From assembly GCA_016302435.1 (NCBI GenBank), contig JAEDNQ010000005.1:1-29487 (forward strand): a stretch of DNA of 29,487 nucleotides, written 5' to 3'. The DNA is from Bacteroidaceae bacterium (GTDB lineage Bacteria > Bacteroidota > Bacteroidia > Bacteroidales > Bacteroidaceae). Below, piece after piece: positions 14,015 through 23,481 of the stretch. The notes under the pieces are model-generated. The model had not been told where the DNA came from, ran no database searches, and saw only the letters and a list, made by a program, of their open reading frames with translations. Every line of letters starts with the position of its first letter. Within the stretch, counting starts at the first letter, position 1. The position numbers and the translations under genes were made by a program.

Positions 14015-14077
14015 GTGAGAACCCCTGCGCGCCACCAAATGAACATCCCCAGCCGCGCAAGGGGTGCTCACTTTTTT
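14015..14077 (+). terminator. Rho-independent terminator of tyrS
   Basis: GTGAG (14015-14019) plus ACCCCTGCGCG pairs with CGCGCAAGGGGT plus CTCAC (ending 14071), with a loop of about 20 nt, followed by six T at 14072-14077. The stem is about 15 bp with small bulges. It starts 20 nt after the tyrS stop. Confidence 0.85.
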
Positions 14078-14206
14078 CTGCTATTATTGTTCGCTGGAAG
14101 CATATTGACGCCCCGAGAGGACAACTGCGCATAGCACAGGGATGCCCCCCGAGAACAAAGCAGGAGACATACATATCCATCACTATTCACCCATTACACA
14201 CTTACC

Positions 14207-15430
14207 ATGGAAGAACTTATCCTCATACGCATCACGGGCGAAGACCGCCCAGGACTCACAGCCAGCATCATGGAGATATTGGCACGCTACGATGTTGACA
14301 TCCAAGACATAGGCCAGGCCGATATCCACTCCACACTCTCCCTCGGCATCCTCATAAGAGTGGATGAGAACAACTCCGGACGTGTGATGAAAGACCTGCT
14401 CTTCAAAGCCAGCGAGATGAGCGTCAACATACGCTTTTACCCCATCACCATGGAGGAGTACGAGAACTGGGTCAACCGCCAAGGCAAAAACCGATACATA
14501 CTCACAGTGCTCGGACGCAAGCTAAAGGCCACACAGATAGAAGCCATCAGCCGCCTCATAGCCGACCAGGAACTCAACATCGACTCCATTGTTCGCCTCT
14601 CAGGACGAGCCAGCATACAGAACCCCATGAAGCGCACCAGAGCCTGCATACAGTTCTCTGTCAGAGGCACGCCGAAGGACAAGGAAGTGCTCCACGCCGA
14701 ACTGATGCGCATGTCGCGCGAGATGGAAATCGACTGTTCCTTCCAGACAGACAACATGTACCGACGCATGCGCCGCCTCATCTGCTTCGACATGGACTCA
14801 ACCCTCATACAGACAGAGGTCATCGACGAACTGGCTCGCAAGCATGGTGTCTATGAAAAGGTGGCTGCCATAACGGAGAGCGCCATGAGAGGAGAGATAG
14901 ACTTCAAGGAGAGCTTCACGGAGCGATGCAAGCTGCTCAAGGGACTCGATGTCAGCGTAATGAGAGACATAGCCGAGAATCTCCCCTTCACCGAAGGAGT
15001 CGACCGCCTCATGTATGTCTTGAAGAAATATGGTTACAAGATAGCTATCCTGAGCGGAGGATTCACCTTCTTTGGCGAGTATATACAAAAGAAATATGGC
15101 ATCGACTATGTCTATGCCAACGAACTGGAGATAGACGATACAGGTCACCTCACAGGCAACTATGTGGGAGAAATCGTCGACGGAAAGCGAAAGGCCGAAC
15201 TCCTCAAGCTGATAGCTCAGGTGGAGAAAGTCGACCTCCAGCAGACGATAGCAGTGGGCGACGGAGCCAACGACCTCCCTATGCTTTCACAGGCAGGATT
15301 GGGCATAGCCTTCCATGCCAAGCCAAGGGTTGTGGCCAACGCGCAGCAGAGCATCAACACCATCGGTCTCGACGGCGTGCTGTATTTCCTTGGATTCAAG
15401 GACAGCTACCTCGACGAGAAAGCGCAGTGA
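14207..15430 (+). CDS. serB: Phosphoserine phosphatase with N-terminal ACT domains
   Basis: 407 residues. The first 180 or so form two ACT-like regulatory domains (start LILIRITGEDRPGLTASIME; second from about 96, RYILTVLGRKLKATQ). The catalytic HAD domain follows: DMDST (Asp195 nucleophile, Asp197) in LICFDMDSTLIQ, ILSGGF (Ser283), GKRKAELL (Lys near 327-329) and GDGANDLPML (Asp352, Asp356). It removes phosphate from L-phosphoserine, the last step of serine synthesis. The ACT part suggests feedback by an amino acid, as in relatives. No typical -7 element is clear; TATTATTG at about 14085 is only a near match. Confidence 0.95.
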   Translation: MEELILIRITGEDRPGLTASIMEILARYDVDIQDIGQADIHSTLSLGILIRVDENNSGRVMKDLLFKASEMSVNIRFYPITMEEYENWVNRQGKNRYILTVLGRKLKATQIEAISRLIADQELNIDSIVRLSGRASIQNPMKRTRACIQFSVRGTPKDKEVLHAELMRMSREMEIDCSFQTDNMYRRMRRLICFDMDSTLIQTEVIDELARKHGVYEKVAAITESAMRGEIDFKESFTERCKLLKGLDVSVMRDIAENLPFTEGVDRLMYVLKKYGYKIAILSGGFTFFGEYIQKKYGIDYVYANELEIDDTGHLTGNYVGEIVDGKRKAELLKLIAQVEKVDLQQTIAVGDGANDLPMLSQAGLGIAFHAKPRVVANAQQSINTIGLDGVLYFLGFKDSYLDEKAQ

Positions 15431-15530
15431 GAGGCTACAACTTGCTAAGGGTAGGTTCAATTAGCTACAAGCCCTTTTGAACAACCTTAACTCTATCAAC
15501 AATATAAAAACAACCAATAACATACTGACT

Positions 15531-18377
15531 ATGAGACTATCATACTTGACTACCATTCTGGCTCTTTGTTCTTTGAGTGCCAATGCCCAGACGGGTGCCG
15601 ACTATATGAAGGCCATGAAAGTGGCTGGAAATGACATCATGTTTGACGTCAATGCCGAAGGAAAAGAATATAAAGTCAACTGGGGCATGGATGCCGCATG
15701 GGACTGGGACTACAATGTATATCGCGGCATTGCCCATGTGGGAGTGGGAAATTTCGCCACTGGACGCGTCTCCTTCCAGCCTGTAGACCTGGTCATAGAC
15801 AATGGCGATGGCACATACAGCCTCACCGAACGTCAGAAGAAGAAACTCAAGTACCGCTGCGACCTCATAAAGATGACAGGAACAACCCAGGTCAACCTTA
15901 ACTGTGACCATGAGGCACTCTTCTGCCAGGTTGACGAAGATGGCAACTACCCTGTTGTCGACGGAGTGAAACCTACCGACTACACCGGGCGTACCAACTA
16001 TCAGGGAAAGCCTGAAGCGTGGTACAAACTCATCAAGGCCTCAGCACAATACGTGGAGAGCCTCGGGCTCAAGGTTGTCAGCGTCTCACCATTCAACGAA
16101 CCCGACTATGTATGGGAACAGGCCCAAAACGAGACTCTTGCTATGCACAACTTCCTGGCCATAGCACAACTCATAAAGGAAGACCCATACTTCAAGGACA
16201 TCAGAGTATGCGGTGGCAACACCCTCAACTGCGACCGAGCCAAACCTTGGTATGACTTCCTCAAAAACTATCTTGACGAAGGCAACACCCACCAGCTTGC
16301 AGGCGAGCTGTCCACCTACAGCGAGTTCTTCTCCACCGTCACCGCCGACGGCAAAGTGGGCACAGCCGATGAGCTGCACAATGTGGGCGAAGCCATCGTC
16401 GGTGCCAACTACGGCATGACCAACGGCATCTGGTGGGGCTTTGACTCCAAGGCGCGAGGACAGTTCTGTGTCGACTCCAACGAGGGAGTGAGACTTGGTT
16501 ACGGAGAGAACGGCAGCACATGGACCAATGCCGCCGTCTACCGCAACGACGTCACAGGCGAAGTGCATGGATACCTCGGTTCAAGCGAGCGACAGGCAAG
16601 CAATGATTCCTATGCCTTCGTCAGCACAACAAGAGATGTCTACTTCAATGGCTACGGACCTACACGCATGTATGTCTATGACGTGCCAGGAGGCACAGGC
16701 TACCAAAAAGGACAGATCAATGCCGAGCGCCTCTTCGACATCACGTGGGGAGAAGACGTGGCACCCTTTGAGGTCAATGGCAAATATATGATAATGAATG
16801 TGGCGAGCAAAAAGATGCTTACCATGGATAGCGGTAATGCCACCTCCGTTTCGCGCAAGTCTACAGGCACCACACAACAGTGGAATGTATACCCAAGCTA
16901 CACAGATGGCGACATGTCATACTGGTTCATCGACAATGCTGGCAATACGAGCATGCATCTCAACTCTGTCCTCGACTGGGGACAGCTAAAGACAATCTTC
17001 ACTTCCACAGCCAATATCATTGTATACGGCAACGGAACTAATCATCCTATGGAGGAGCAGTGGTATGTAAAATATGCCAAGGAGGGCTCTTTCTATATTA
17101 TCAACCGACTGACAAACAAGTATCTGTATTGCTCAAGCACCTCAACGGGCTCTCGCGTCACCTCAAAGACACCGCCTGCTGCCGATGCCACGGCATCCGA
17201 ACTGAAGAAGTACCTGTGGCGATTCCTCCCGACAGATGCAAAGACACCTGCACTCTCTGTGCTCACACCACCTGCTGCACCAACCGACCTCTATGCAAGA
17301 AGACGCCCAGGAAGCGTGCAGCTATTCTGGACAGGACCAGCCACAGAGGAGGCCATCACCTACACCATCCTCCGTGCTGAGAAACCTGCACAGGAAGGTG
17401 CAGAGGCTGAGTACAACACCATCGGACGCAACATAGCCACCACATCCTTCGTGGACAACACAGCCATCAGCGGCAAGACATATCTCTATAAGGTGCAGGC
17501 CGTAGACGTGAGAGTCAACCGCTCAGAGCCATCAGCCGTGCTCGAGGCAGCACCTCTTGCCGACCGTCAGCTTCTCTGCCAGCTCCAGTTCGACGGCAAC
17601 CTCGCCGACCTCTCCGCCAACAGCCTAAACGCTTCCCTCTATGGCAATGAGAAATATTCTAACACCGACTTGCTGAAGCAGTCGGGCACACAGAGCCTCA
17701 ATCTCGACGGCAAGTCATACGCCATGCTGCCATACTCCGTGGCGGACAGAGACGAGATGACCATAGCCACATGGGTGAGATGGAACTCAAGCGGCAGCAA
17801 CTGGCAGCGCATCTTCGACTTCGGCAACGGTACCGACCAGTACATGTTCCTCTGTCCAAGCAACGGCAGCGAGATGAGGTTCGTCATGAAGAATGGTGGC
17901 GACGAGGAGATACTGACCAATGGTGCTAAACTTGCCGCCTCTTCATGGCAGCATGTTGCCGTCACCATCAAGCCTGAAGGCGAGAAGGTGAGCGTCAAGC
18001 TCTATCTCAACGGGGAGGTGATAGCAGAGTCAGCAAACTTCACCATCACACCATCTGACATCCGCCCTTCTCTCTGCTACATCGGTCGTTCCATGTTCAA
18101 AGCTGACCCACTCTTCAATGGTCGCTTGGACGACTTCCGCATCTACAACTATGCCCTTACAGCAGAAGAGATTGCATCCATGATGACTGACACAGGAGAA
18201 AGCTCTGCCGACCTCAAGGACACATACGAGGAGACAGTCAGCACCGCCATCCAGACAGTGCGCCCATCATCCTCAGCCTCTTCCTCAATCATCTACAACC
18301 TCAATGGCACACCGTCGTCAGCAGCCACAAAGGGCATCAAGATAGTGCCTGCAGAAAAGAAGAAGGTCGTCAGATAA
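15531..18377 (+). CDS. Secreted multidomain glycoside-hydrolase-like protein (TIM barrel, ricin-like, FN3, LamG)
   Basis: 948 residues from the ATG at 15531, chosen because it gives a clean signal peptide (MRLSYLTTILALCSLSANAQ); the longer frame from 15477 adds an Asn-rich stretch that is not signal-like. Residues 35-400 look like a clan GH-A barrel: SVSPFNEPDY holds the probable acid/base Glu190, and TADELHN (Glu281) before GIWWGF is a candidate nucleophile. About 415-567 resembles a ricin-type beta-trefoil (YMIMNVASKKMLTM, TQQWNVYP). A fibronectin III domain follows (580-675), then a LamG/concanavalin-like domain (680-885, ATWVRWNSSG, LDDFRIYNYALT). The tail (IYNLNGTPSS then TKGIKIVPAEKKKVVR) resembles short T9SS sorting tails of Prevotella. 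I cannot name the GH family or the polysaccharide. No SusC/SusD pair adjoins it. Confidence 0.72.
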   Translation: MRLSYLTTILALCSLSANAQTGADYMKAMKVAGNDIMFDVNAEGKEYKVNWGMDAAWDWDYNVYRGIAHVGVGNFATGRVSFQPVDLVIDNGDGTYSLTERQKKKLKYRCDLIKMTGTTQVNLNCDHEALFCQVDEDGNYPVVDGVKPTDYTGRTNYQGKPEAWYKLIKASAQYVESLGLKVVSVSPFNEPDYVWEQAQNETLAMHNFLAIAQLIKEDPYFKDIRVCGGNTLNCDRAKPWYDFLKNYLDEGNTHQLAGELSTYSEFFSTVTADGKVGTADELHNVGEAIVGANYGMTNGIWWGFDSKARGQFCVDSNEGVRLGYGENGSTWTNAAVYRNDVTGEVHGYLGSSERQASNDSYAFVSTTRDVYFNGYGPTRMYVYDVPGGTGYQKGQINAERLFDITWGEDVAPFEVNGKYMIMNVASKKMLTMDSGNATSVSRKSTGTTQQWNVYPSYTDGDMSYWFIDNAGNTSMHLNSVLDWGQLKTIFTSTANIIVYGNGTNHPMEEQWYVKYAKEGSFYIINRLTNKYLYCSSTSTGSRVTSKTPPAADATASELKKYLWRFLPTDAKTPALSVLTPPAAPTDLYARRRPGSVQLFWTGPATEEAITYTILRAEKPAQEGAEAEYNTIGRNIATTSFVDNTAISGKTYLYKVQAVDVRVNRSEPSAVLEAAPLADRQLLCQLQFDGNLADLSANSLNASLYGNEKYSNTDLLKQSGTQSLNLDGKSYAMLPYSVADRDEMTIATWVRWNSSGSNWQRIFDFGNGTDQYMFLCPSNGSEMRFVMKNGGDEEILTNGAKLAASSWQHVAVTIKPEGEKVSVKLYLNGEVIAESANFTITPSDIRPSLCYIGRSMFKADPLFNGRLDDFRIYNYALTAEEIASMMTDTGESSADLKDTYEETVSTAIQTVRPSSSASSSIIYNLNGTPSSAATKGIKIVPAEKKKVVR

Positions 18378-18485
18378 GGTTGGAGTGCAATAAGGAAAGT
18401 AGGTGTGCATAGCAAAACGTCCACCCGCAATTATAAACCCTTTTAACGGTGGGAATTTATAGAGCCCACCTGAACACAAAACATT

Positions 18486-19772
18486 ATGGTTCTGAACTAC
18501 ATTTGGATAGCTTTTTTCCTCTTGGCAGCTGTGTGCGCCATTGTCCAGTGTCTCGGAGGCAATACGGACATCTTTGCCGACATCATTGGCTCCACATTCG
18601 ACAACTCCAAGACTGCATTTGAAATTTCCCTCGGACTCACAGGTGTCCTCGCTCTATGGATGGGTGTCATGAAAGTAGGCGAGAGGGGTGGTCTGGTCAA
18701 TGCTCTTTCACGCATGCTCAGTCCCCTTTTCGTGCGCCTCTTTCCCGACATACCCAAGGGACATCCTGCCACGGGACATATCTTCATGAACATAGCAGCC
18801 AACATGCTCGGGCTCGACAATGCTGCCACACCTCTTGGCCTCAAGGCTATGGAGAGTATGCAGCAGCTCAACACAGAGCACAACGCTGCCATGCTGCGTG
18901 AAGGCAAGATTTCCTGTTCGCAGATGGAAGAACTCAACGCTACCGCCACAAACCCCATGATAATGTTCCTGGTGCTCAACACCTCTGGACTTACCATCAT
19001 ACCTGTGTCCATCATGGTGTATAGAGCGCAGATGGGGGCAGCCCAGCCGACGGATGTCTTTGTGCCCATCCTGCTCGCCACCTTTGCAGCCACCCTCATG
19101 GGAGTAGTCATCGTCAGCCTCTTTCAGAAAATCAACCTCCTTCGTCCTGTGCTTTTGCTCACACTTGGAGGACTCTGCACCTTAGTCGCTTCTATCATCT
19201 GGGCCTTCAGCCAGATGGATGAAGAGACCATGAACACAGTCAGCACCATGGTAGCAAACATCATCCTCTTTGCCATCATCCTGTCCTTCATCATAGCTGG
19301 GGCTGTCAAGAAAGTCAATGTCTATGAAGCCTTCATCGAAGGAGCAAAAGAAGGATTCTCCACAGCCGTGCGTGTCATACCTTATCTCGTGGCCATACTC
19401 GTAGCCATCGGTGTGTTCAGAGCCAGTGGAGGCATGGATATTCTCATGTCTGCCATCAACCGATGTGTGGAGGCATGCGGAGGCAACACCGACTTTGTGG
19501 CAGCACTGCCCACAGCCATCATGAAGCCACTCTCTGGATCGGGAGCACGAGGCATGATGGTAGATGCCATGACAACCTACGGAGCCGACTCCTTCGCCGG
19601 ACGCCTTGCCTGCATCTTCCAGGGTTCCACCGACACGACTTTTTATATACTCGCCGTATATTTCGGCTCGGTAGGCATACGCAAGACTCGGCATGCCGTG
19701 GCCTGCGGACTCATGGCAGATGTGGCAGGCATACTTGCCGCCATAGCCATAGCTTACATGTTCTTCGGATAG
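18486..19772 (+). CDS. SpmA/SpmB-type fused nucleoside-recognition (Gate) membrane protein
   Basis: 428 residues, about ten hydrophobic segments. The first half matches the SpmA type (ALWMGVMKVGERGGLVNALS, LFPDIPKGHPATGHIFMNIA, NMLGLDNAATPLGLKAMESM) and the second half the SpmB type (AVRVIPYLVAILVAIGVFRA, PLSGSGARGMM, GSTDTTFYILAVYFGS). In Bacillus these are two separate spore-maturation proteins; in non-sporulating Bacteroidetes a fused form is common and its transported compound is unknown. The paired GATE-like motifs suggest a channel or transporter in the inner membrane. The 108-nt upstream gap has no clear promoter, so it may be read from the preceding gene. Confidence 0.87.
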   Translation: MVLNYIWIAFFLLAAVCAIVQCLGGNTDIFADIIGSTFDNSKTAFEISLGLTGVLALWMGVMKVGERGGLVNALSRMLSPLFVRLFPDIPKGHPATGHIFMNIAANMLGLDNAATPLGLKAMESMQQLNTEHNAAMLREGKISCSQMEELNATATNPMIMFLVLNTSGLTIIPVSIMVYRAQMGAAQPTDVFVPILLATFAATLMGVVIVSLFQKINLLRPVLLLTLGGLCTLVASIIWAFSQMDEETMNTVSTMVANIILFAIILSFIIAGAVKKVNVYEAFIEGAKEGFSTAVRVIPYLVAILVAIGVFRASGGMDILMSAINRCVEACGGNTDFVAALPTAIMKPLSGSGARGMMVDAMTTYGADSFAGRLACIFQGSTDTTFYILAVYFGSVGIRKTRHAVACGLMADVAGILAAIAIAYMFFG

Positions 19773-19809
19773 TTTTCCCGCGCCTAAAGGCTGTTTTGCC
19801 TCCCAACGC

Positions 19810-19840
19810 TTTGCCATCTCACAAAAAAGTCGTTACTTTG
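19810..19840 (+). promoter_or_regulatory. Candidate promoter of the cysteine desulfurase gene
   Basis: TTTG (19810-19813), 19-nt spacer, TTACTTTG (19833-19840), one mismatch from TAnnTTTG. It leaves a leader of about 120 nt before the ATG at 19971. Confidence 0.5.
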
Positions 19841-19970
19841 TAACTTTTTTTGAAGCATCACACCCTACTTGCGACAGAAGCAGCGTGGCATCACGCATGC
19901 TGGAAGCACACACACATATCAGCGAGAGCCGTATCATTAATAATATAGAATATATCATTAGCATACAAAG

Positions 19971-21257
19971 ATGTACGATATACAAAGAGTAAGGGACGAT
20001 TTCCCCATCCTCTCCCGACAGGTTTACAACCGTCCCCTTGTCTATCTCGACAATGGAGCCACGACACAAAAGCCACGGTGTGTCGTAGAAGCCATGGTGG
20101 ATGAATATTACAATGTCAACGCCAATGTCCACCGCGGAGTGCACTTCCTTTCTCAGCAGGCCACCGACCTCCATGAGGCCAGCCGTGAGAAAGTGAGGAC
20201 CTTCATCAATGCTCGCTCTGTCAATGAGATTATCTTCACACGTGGCACAACCGAAAGTATCAATCTCCTCGCCTTCTCCTTTGGCGAAGCAATGGTCAAG
20301 GAAGGCGATGAGGTCATTGTCAGTGCCATGGAGCATCATAGCAACATTGTCCCATGGCAGATGATGTGCCAGCGCCGAGGTGCACAGCTCAAGGTCATCC
20401 CGATGACGGACGAAGGCACCTTGCGAGTCGATGCCCTTGACGAGCTCATAACCGACCGTACCCGCATCGTCTGCTGCACACATGTGAGCAATGTCCTCGG
20501 CACAGTCAATCCTGTCAAGGACATCATAGCAAAGGCCCATGCTTGCGGGGTCCCCGTACTCATCGACGGTGCACAGTCGACACCCCATTTTGCTGTAGAC
20601 GTACAGAATCTCGACTGCGACTTCTTCGCCTTCTCGGGACACAAGGTCTACGGACCCACAGGTATAGGAGTGCTCTACGGAAAAGAACAATGGCTCGACA
20701 AGCTTCCTCCTTATCAGGGCGGAGGCGAGATGATAAAGAACGTCAGCTTTGAGCGCACCACTTTCAATGTCCTTCCTTACAAGTTTGAGGCAGGTACTCC
20801 CGACTATGTGGCATCCCACGCACTTGCCACAGCTATAGATTATGTCTCCTCGCTCGGCATGGACAATATATATAGACATGAGCAGGAACTCACTTCCTAT
20901 GCCGTCAGTCGCATGAGAGAGATAGACGGCATGCGCATCTTCGGCCATTGCGGTGGAACTGTACAGCCCCTAAACGATGCGTCCCCTGACTCATCCGCCA
21001 CAGCTGCCGTTGCTACTGCAGCTGCCACTCATGATGCTGTCATCAGCTTCCTCGTAGGCGACATCCACCATCTCGACATGGGCACACTCCTCGACCGTCT
21101 CGGCATAGCAGTTCGAACAGGACACCACTGCGCCGAGCCCCTCATGCGCCGCCTCGGCATCGAAGGCACAGTGCGCGCCTCCTTCGGTCTGTACAATACA
21201 AAAGAAGAAGTAGACATCCTCGTAGAAGGCATTAAGCGAGTGTCGAAGATGTTTTAG
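19971..21257 (+). CDS. sufS: SufS-type cysteine desulfurase
   Basis: 428 residues, slightly longer than most SufS proteins (about 405). PLP-dependent aminotransferase class V fold: NGATTQKP near the start, EHHSNIVPWQ (119-130), the PLP aspartate in LIDGAQ (Asp199), Lys225 in FSGHKVYGPTG forming the Schiff base, and the sulfur-carrying Cys387 in RTGHHCAEPLM, which marks the SufS/CsdA type. It takes sulfur from cysteine, leaving alanine, for Fe-S cluster assembly. The extra length is an Ala/Thr/Ser-rich stretch at about 332-354 between the conserved GHCGG-like and VISF motifs. The usual partners sufB, sufC and sufD are not in the window; the gene stands between a membrane protein and hisS. Confidence 0.93.
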   Translation: MYDIQRVRDDFPILSRQVYNRPLVYLDNGATTQKPRCVVEAMVDEYYNVNANVHRGVHFLSQQATDLHEASREKVRTFINARSVNEIIFTRGTTESINLLAFSFGEAMVKEGDEVIVSAMEHHSNIVPWQMMCQRRGAQLKVIPMTDEGTLRVDALDELITDRTRIVCCTHVSNVLGTVNPVKDIIAKAHACGVPVLIDGAQSTPHFAVDVQNLDCDFFAFSGHKVYGPTGIGVLYGKEQWLDKLPPYQGGGEMIKNVSFERTTFNVLPYKFEAGTPDYVASHALATAIDYVSSLGMDNIYRHEQELTSYAVSRMREIDGMRIFGHCGGTVQPLNDASPDSSATAAVATAAATHDAVISFLVGDIHHLDMGTLLDRLGIAVRTGHHCAEPLMRRLGIEGTVRASFGLYNTKEEVDILVEGIKRVSKMF

Positions 21258-21271
21258 GCTTCTATAGCCTT

Positions 21272-21352
21272 GTCGTTTCTGTCGACTTTGTCGTTTCTGT
21301 CGTTTCTGTCGTTCTTATCGTTCTTATCGTTCTTATCGTTTCAGCCGTTTCA
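21272..21352. repeat. 9-bp tandem repeat, nine units, between sufS and hisS
   Basis: Nine consecutive 9-mers of the form (G/A)TCGTTTCT or (G/A)TCGTTCTT, starting with GTCGTTTCT at 21272 and ending with GCCGTTTCA at 21352. The frame of hisS is open through it as Leu-Ser-Phe repeats, but the real hisS start is downstream at 21417. No gene use is apparent. Confidence 0.85.
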
Positions 21353-21416
21353 ATATCCCCAACAGCTTCTACTTCCACCAGTAAAAACAATAACTTCAAA
21401 TAACATACTTCTAACA

Positions 21417-22802
21417 ATGGCACAAAAACCCAGCATACCCAAAGGTACACGCGACTTCTCACCACTTGAGATGGCAAAGCGCAACTATATATTCAACACT
21501 ATCAAAGATGTATATGCCCTCTACGGATTTCAGCAGATAGAGACTCCTGCCATGGAGAATCTCTCCACTCTGATGGGCAAATATGGAGAGGAAGGCGACA
21601 AGCTCCTCTTCAAGATACTCAATTCTGGCGATTTCCTCCACGGCATGACAGCAGATGAGGTTGCCAACACCAGCACATTGAAACTTGCTTCCAAGTTTTG
21701 TGAAAAGGGTCTCCGCTATGACCTAACAGTGCCCTTTGCCCGTTTTGTAGTGCAGCACCGCGAAGAGCTCACACTTCCTTTCAAGCGCTATCAGATACAG
21801 CCCGTATGGCGTGCTGACCGTCCTCAGAAAGGTCGTTACCGCGAGTTCTACCAGTGCGATGCTGATGTGGTGGGCAGCACCTCACTCCTCAATGAGGTAG
21901 AGCTCATGCAGATTGTAGACACCGTCTTCACCAAGTTTGGTGTGCGCATCTGCATAAAGATAAACAACCGCAAGATTCTCACAGGTATAGCAGAGATGAT
22001 AGGTCAGGCCGACAAGATTGTCGACATCACTGTTGCCATAGACAAACTCGACAAGATTGGTCTTGATGCCGTCAATGCGGAGCTCGCCGAGGACGGCATA
22101 CCAGCCGATGCCATCGAGCTTCTGCAGCCCATCATCAAGCTCAGCGGTACCAACGCTGAGAAACTACAGACGATGAAGGAAGTGCTCAAAGATTCAGAGA
22201 CGGGTCTCAAGGGGGTAGAGGAGACAGAATATATCCTCTCCAAGCTTGGTGCTCTCGCTGAGGGAGAGTCAAAGCTCAATAATGCCATCGAACTCGACCT
22301 CACTCTCGCTCGCGGATTGAACTACTATACAGGTGCCATCTTTGAGGTGAAAGCCCTCGATGTGCAGATAGGTTCAATCACAGGAGGAGGCCGTTACGAC
22401 AATCTCACAGGCATCTTTGGCTTGCCAGGACTCAGCGGTGTGGGCATATCCTTCGGTGCCGACCGCATCTTCGACGTTCTCAACCAGCTCGACCTCTACC
22501 CCAAAGAGGCTGTCAATGCCACCCAGATACTATTTGTCAACTTCGGAGAGCAGGAAGCCGACTTCTGTCTCGACATCCTCACTAAGGTGCGTGCCGCAGG
22601 TTTCCGGGCTGAGATATATCCCGACCAGGCAAAGATGAAGAAGCAGATGAGCTATGCCAATGCCAAGCAGATACCATTTGTGGCTATCGTGGGCGAGAGC
22701 GAATTAGCAGAAGGAAAGGTGAATGTCAAGAATATGGTCACAGGTGAACAGTCTCTCGTGGCTGCTGCCGACCTTGTCTCCTTCCTTTCTGGACAAATCT
22801 AA
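21417..22802 (+). CDS. hisS: Histidyl-tRNA synthetase
   Basis: 461 residues from the ATG at 21417 (MAQKPSIPKGTRDFSPLEMA), the standard HisRS start; the frame is open from 21270 only because the 9-bp repeat has no stops. Class II motif 2 is in WRADRPQKGRYREFYQCDAD, the histidine-binding signature LARGLNYYTGAIFE follows, and motif 3 is in GVGISFGADRIFDV. A C-terminal anticodon-binding domain starts near ATQILFVNFGEQE. It charges tRNA-His in the cytoplasm. It could be read from the sufS promoter, 159 nt downstream of the sufS stop. A strong bidirectional terminator ends the transcript. Confidence 0.96.
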   Translation: MAQKPSIPKGTRDFSPLEMAKRNYIFNTIKDVYALYGFQQIETPAMENLSTLMGKYGEEGDKLLFKILNSGDFLHGMTADEVANTSTLKLASKFCEKGLRYDLTVPFARFVVQHREELTLPFKRYQIQPVWRADRPQKGRYREFYQCDADVVGSTSLLNEVELMQIVDTVFTKFGVRICIKINNRKILTGIAEMIGQADKIVDITVAIDKLDKIGLDAVNAELAEDGIPADAIELLQPIIKLSGTNAEKLQTMKEVLKDSETGLKGVEETEYILSKLGALAEGESKLNNAIELDLTLARGLNYYTGAIFEVKALDVQIGSITGGGRYDNLTGIFGLPGLSGVGISFGADRIFDVLNQLDLYPKEAVNATQILFVNFGEQEADFCLDILTKVRAAGFRAEIYPDQAKMKKQMSYANAKQIPFVAIVGESELAEGKVNVKNMVTGEQSLVAAADLVSFLSGQI

Positions 22803-22853
22803 GCAGGTATCATTGCATACATCCAGTTATAGCAACCTTATCCAAAGAAAAAC

Positions 22854-22901
22854 GGGATGCGCTACGACATATACAGTGTAGCGCATCCCTTTGTTTTTTT
22901 T
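22854..22901 (+). terminator. Bidirectional Rho-independent terminator
   Basis: GGGATGCGCTAC (22854-22865) and GTAGCGCATCCC (22878-22889) form a perfect 12-bp stem with a 12-nt loop. TTTGTTTTTTTT follows on the plus strand (end of hisS). On the minus strand GTTTTTCTTT follows, so it also serves the opposing response-regulator transcript. Confidence 0.92.
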
Positions 22902-22963
22902 GATGTCATTAAGATTCGGTAGTGTAGAGAGCATATAAGCTCACATACGCTTCTCCGTTCTCC

Positions 22964-23389
22964 TTACTTCATTTTCTTGTTAGCCTCAGCAAGGTTGATC
23001 TGAGTAGTCACGCTGCTGAGGAGCTTTTCCATGATGATAGGTTTGTTGATAAAGTCGTTAGCTCCGAGCTGGAAACCCTTGGAGATGTCCTGTTCAGAGT
23101 TAAGGGCAGAGAGGATGATGATAGGTATATCCTTTGTGTCGTCAGATGCGCGGAGTCGGCGGATGACTTCAAAACCGTCAATACCTGGCATCATGAGGTC
23201 GAGAAGGAGCAGGTCTGGCTTCTTCTGGGCTATGGCGTCGAGGGCAGCCTGTCCGCCATTGGCTGTGCGTATCTCAAAGGTGTACTGTGAGAGCATCTTC
23301 TTGATGAGGAGGATGTTTAGAGGGACATCGTCTACGACAAGTACGGAGAGGCTGTCGACATCAATTCCTGGTGCAATGAGATTATTCAT
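22964..23389 (-). CDS. Single-domain response regulator (CheY-like receiver)
   Basis: 141 residues that are one receiver domain with a short N-terminal lead and a lysine-rich tail, and no output domain. The acidic pair is Asp20-Asp21 (VLVVDDVPLN), the phosphoryl acceptor Asp64 (LLLLDLMMPGIDGFEVIRRL), the switch serine Ser94 (IIILSALNSEQD) and the conserved Lys116 (NDFINKPI). All residues needed for phosphorylation are present. It must act by protein contact after receiving phosphate from a histidine kinase, which is not in the window. It lies 92 nt downstream of the zinc-ribbon gene on the same strand with no clear promoter between, so the two are probably co-transcribed and their products may interact; that last step is inference. 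Confidence 0.93.
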   Translation of the reverse strand: MNNLIAPGIDVDSLSVLVVDDVPLNILLIKKMLSQYTFEIRTANGGQAALDAIAQKKPDLLLLDLMMPGIDGFEVIRRLRASDDTKDIPIIILSALNSEQDISKGFQLGANDFINKPIIMEKLLSSVTTQINLAEANKKMK

Positions 23390-23481
23390 ATTGTATGTGT
23401 TTTTTATGTTGTTGTTTACTCGAATGGTTGGTTTCTGTTTTTATATTGTCATATTGGGACAAGGTGTTCAACTTCGGTTTG

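Noticed and set aside
19833..20948. 371-codon open frame opposite the cysteine desulfurase
   Set aside because: The plus-strand frame has all SufS motifs including the PLP lysine and active cysteine; the antisense frame shows no family pattern.
21270..21416. Longer hisS start with Leu-Ser-Phe repeats
   Set aside because: The repeats come from a 9-bp DNA tandem array; HisRS proteins begin near the ATG at 21417.
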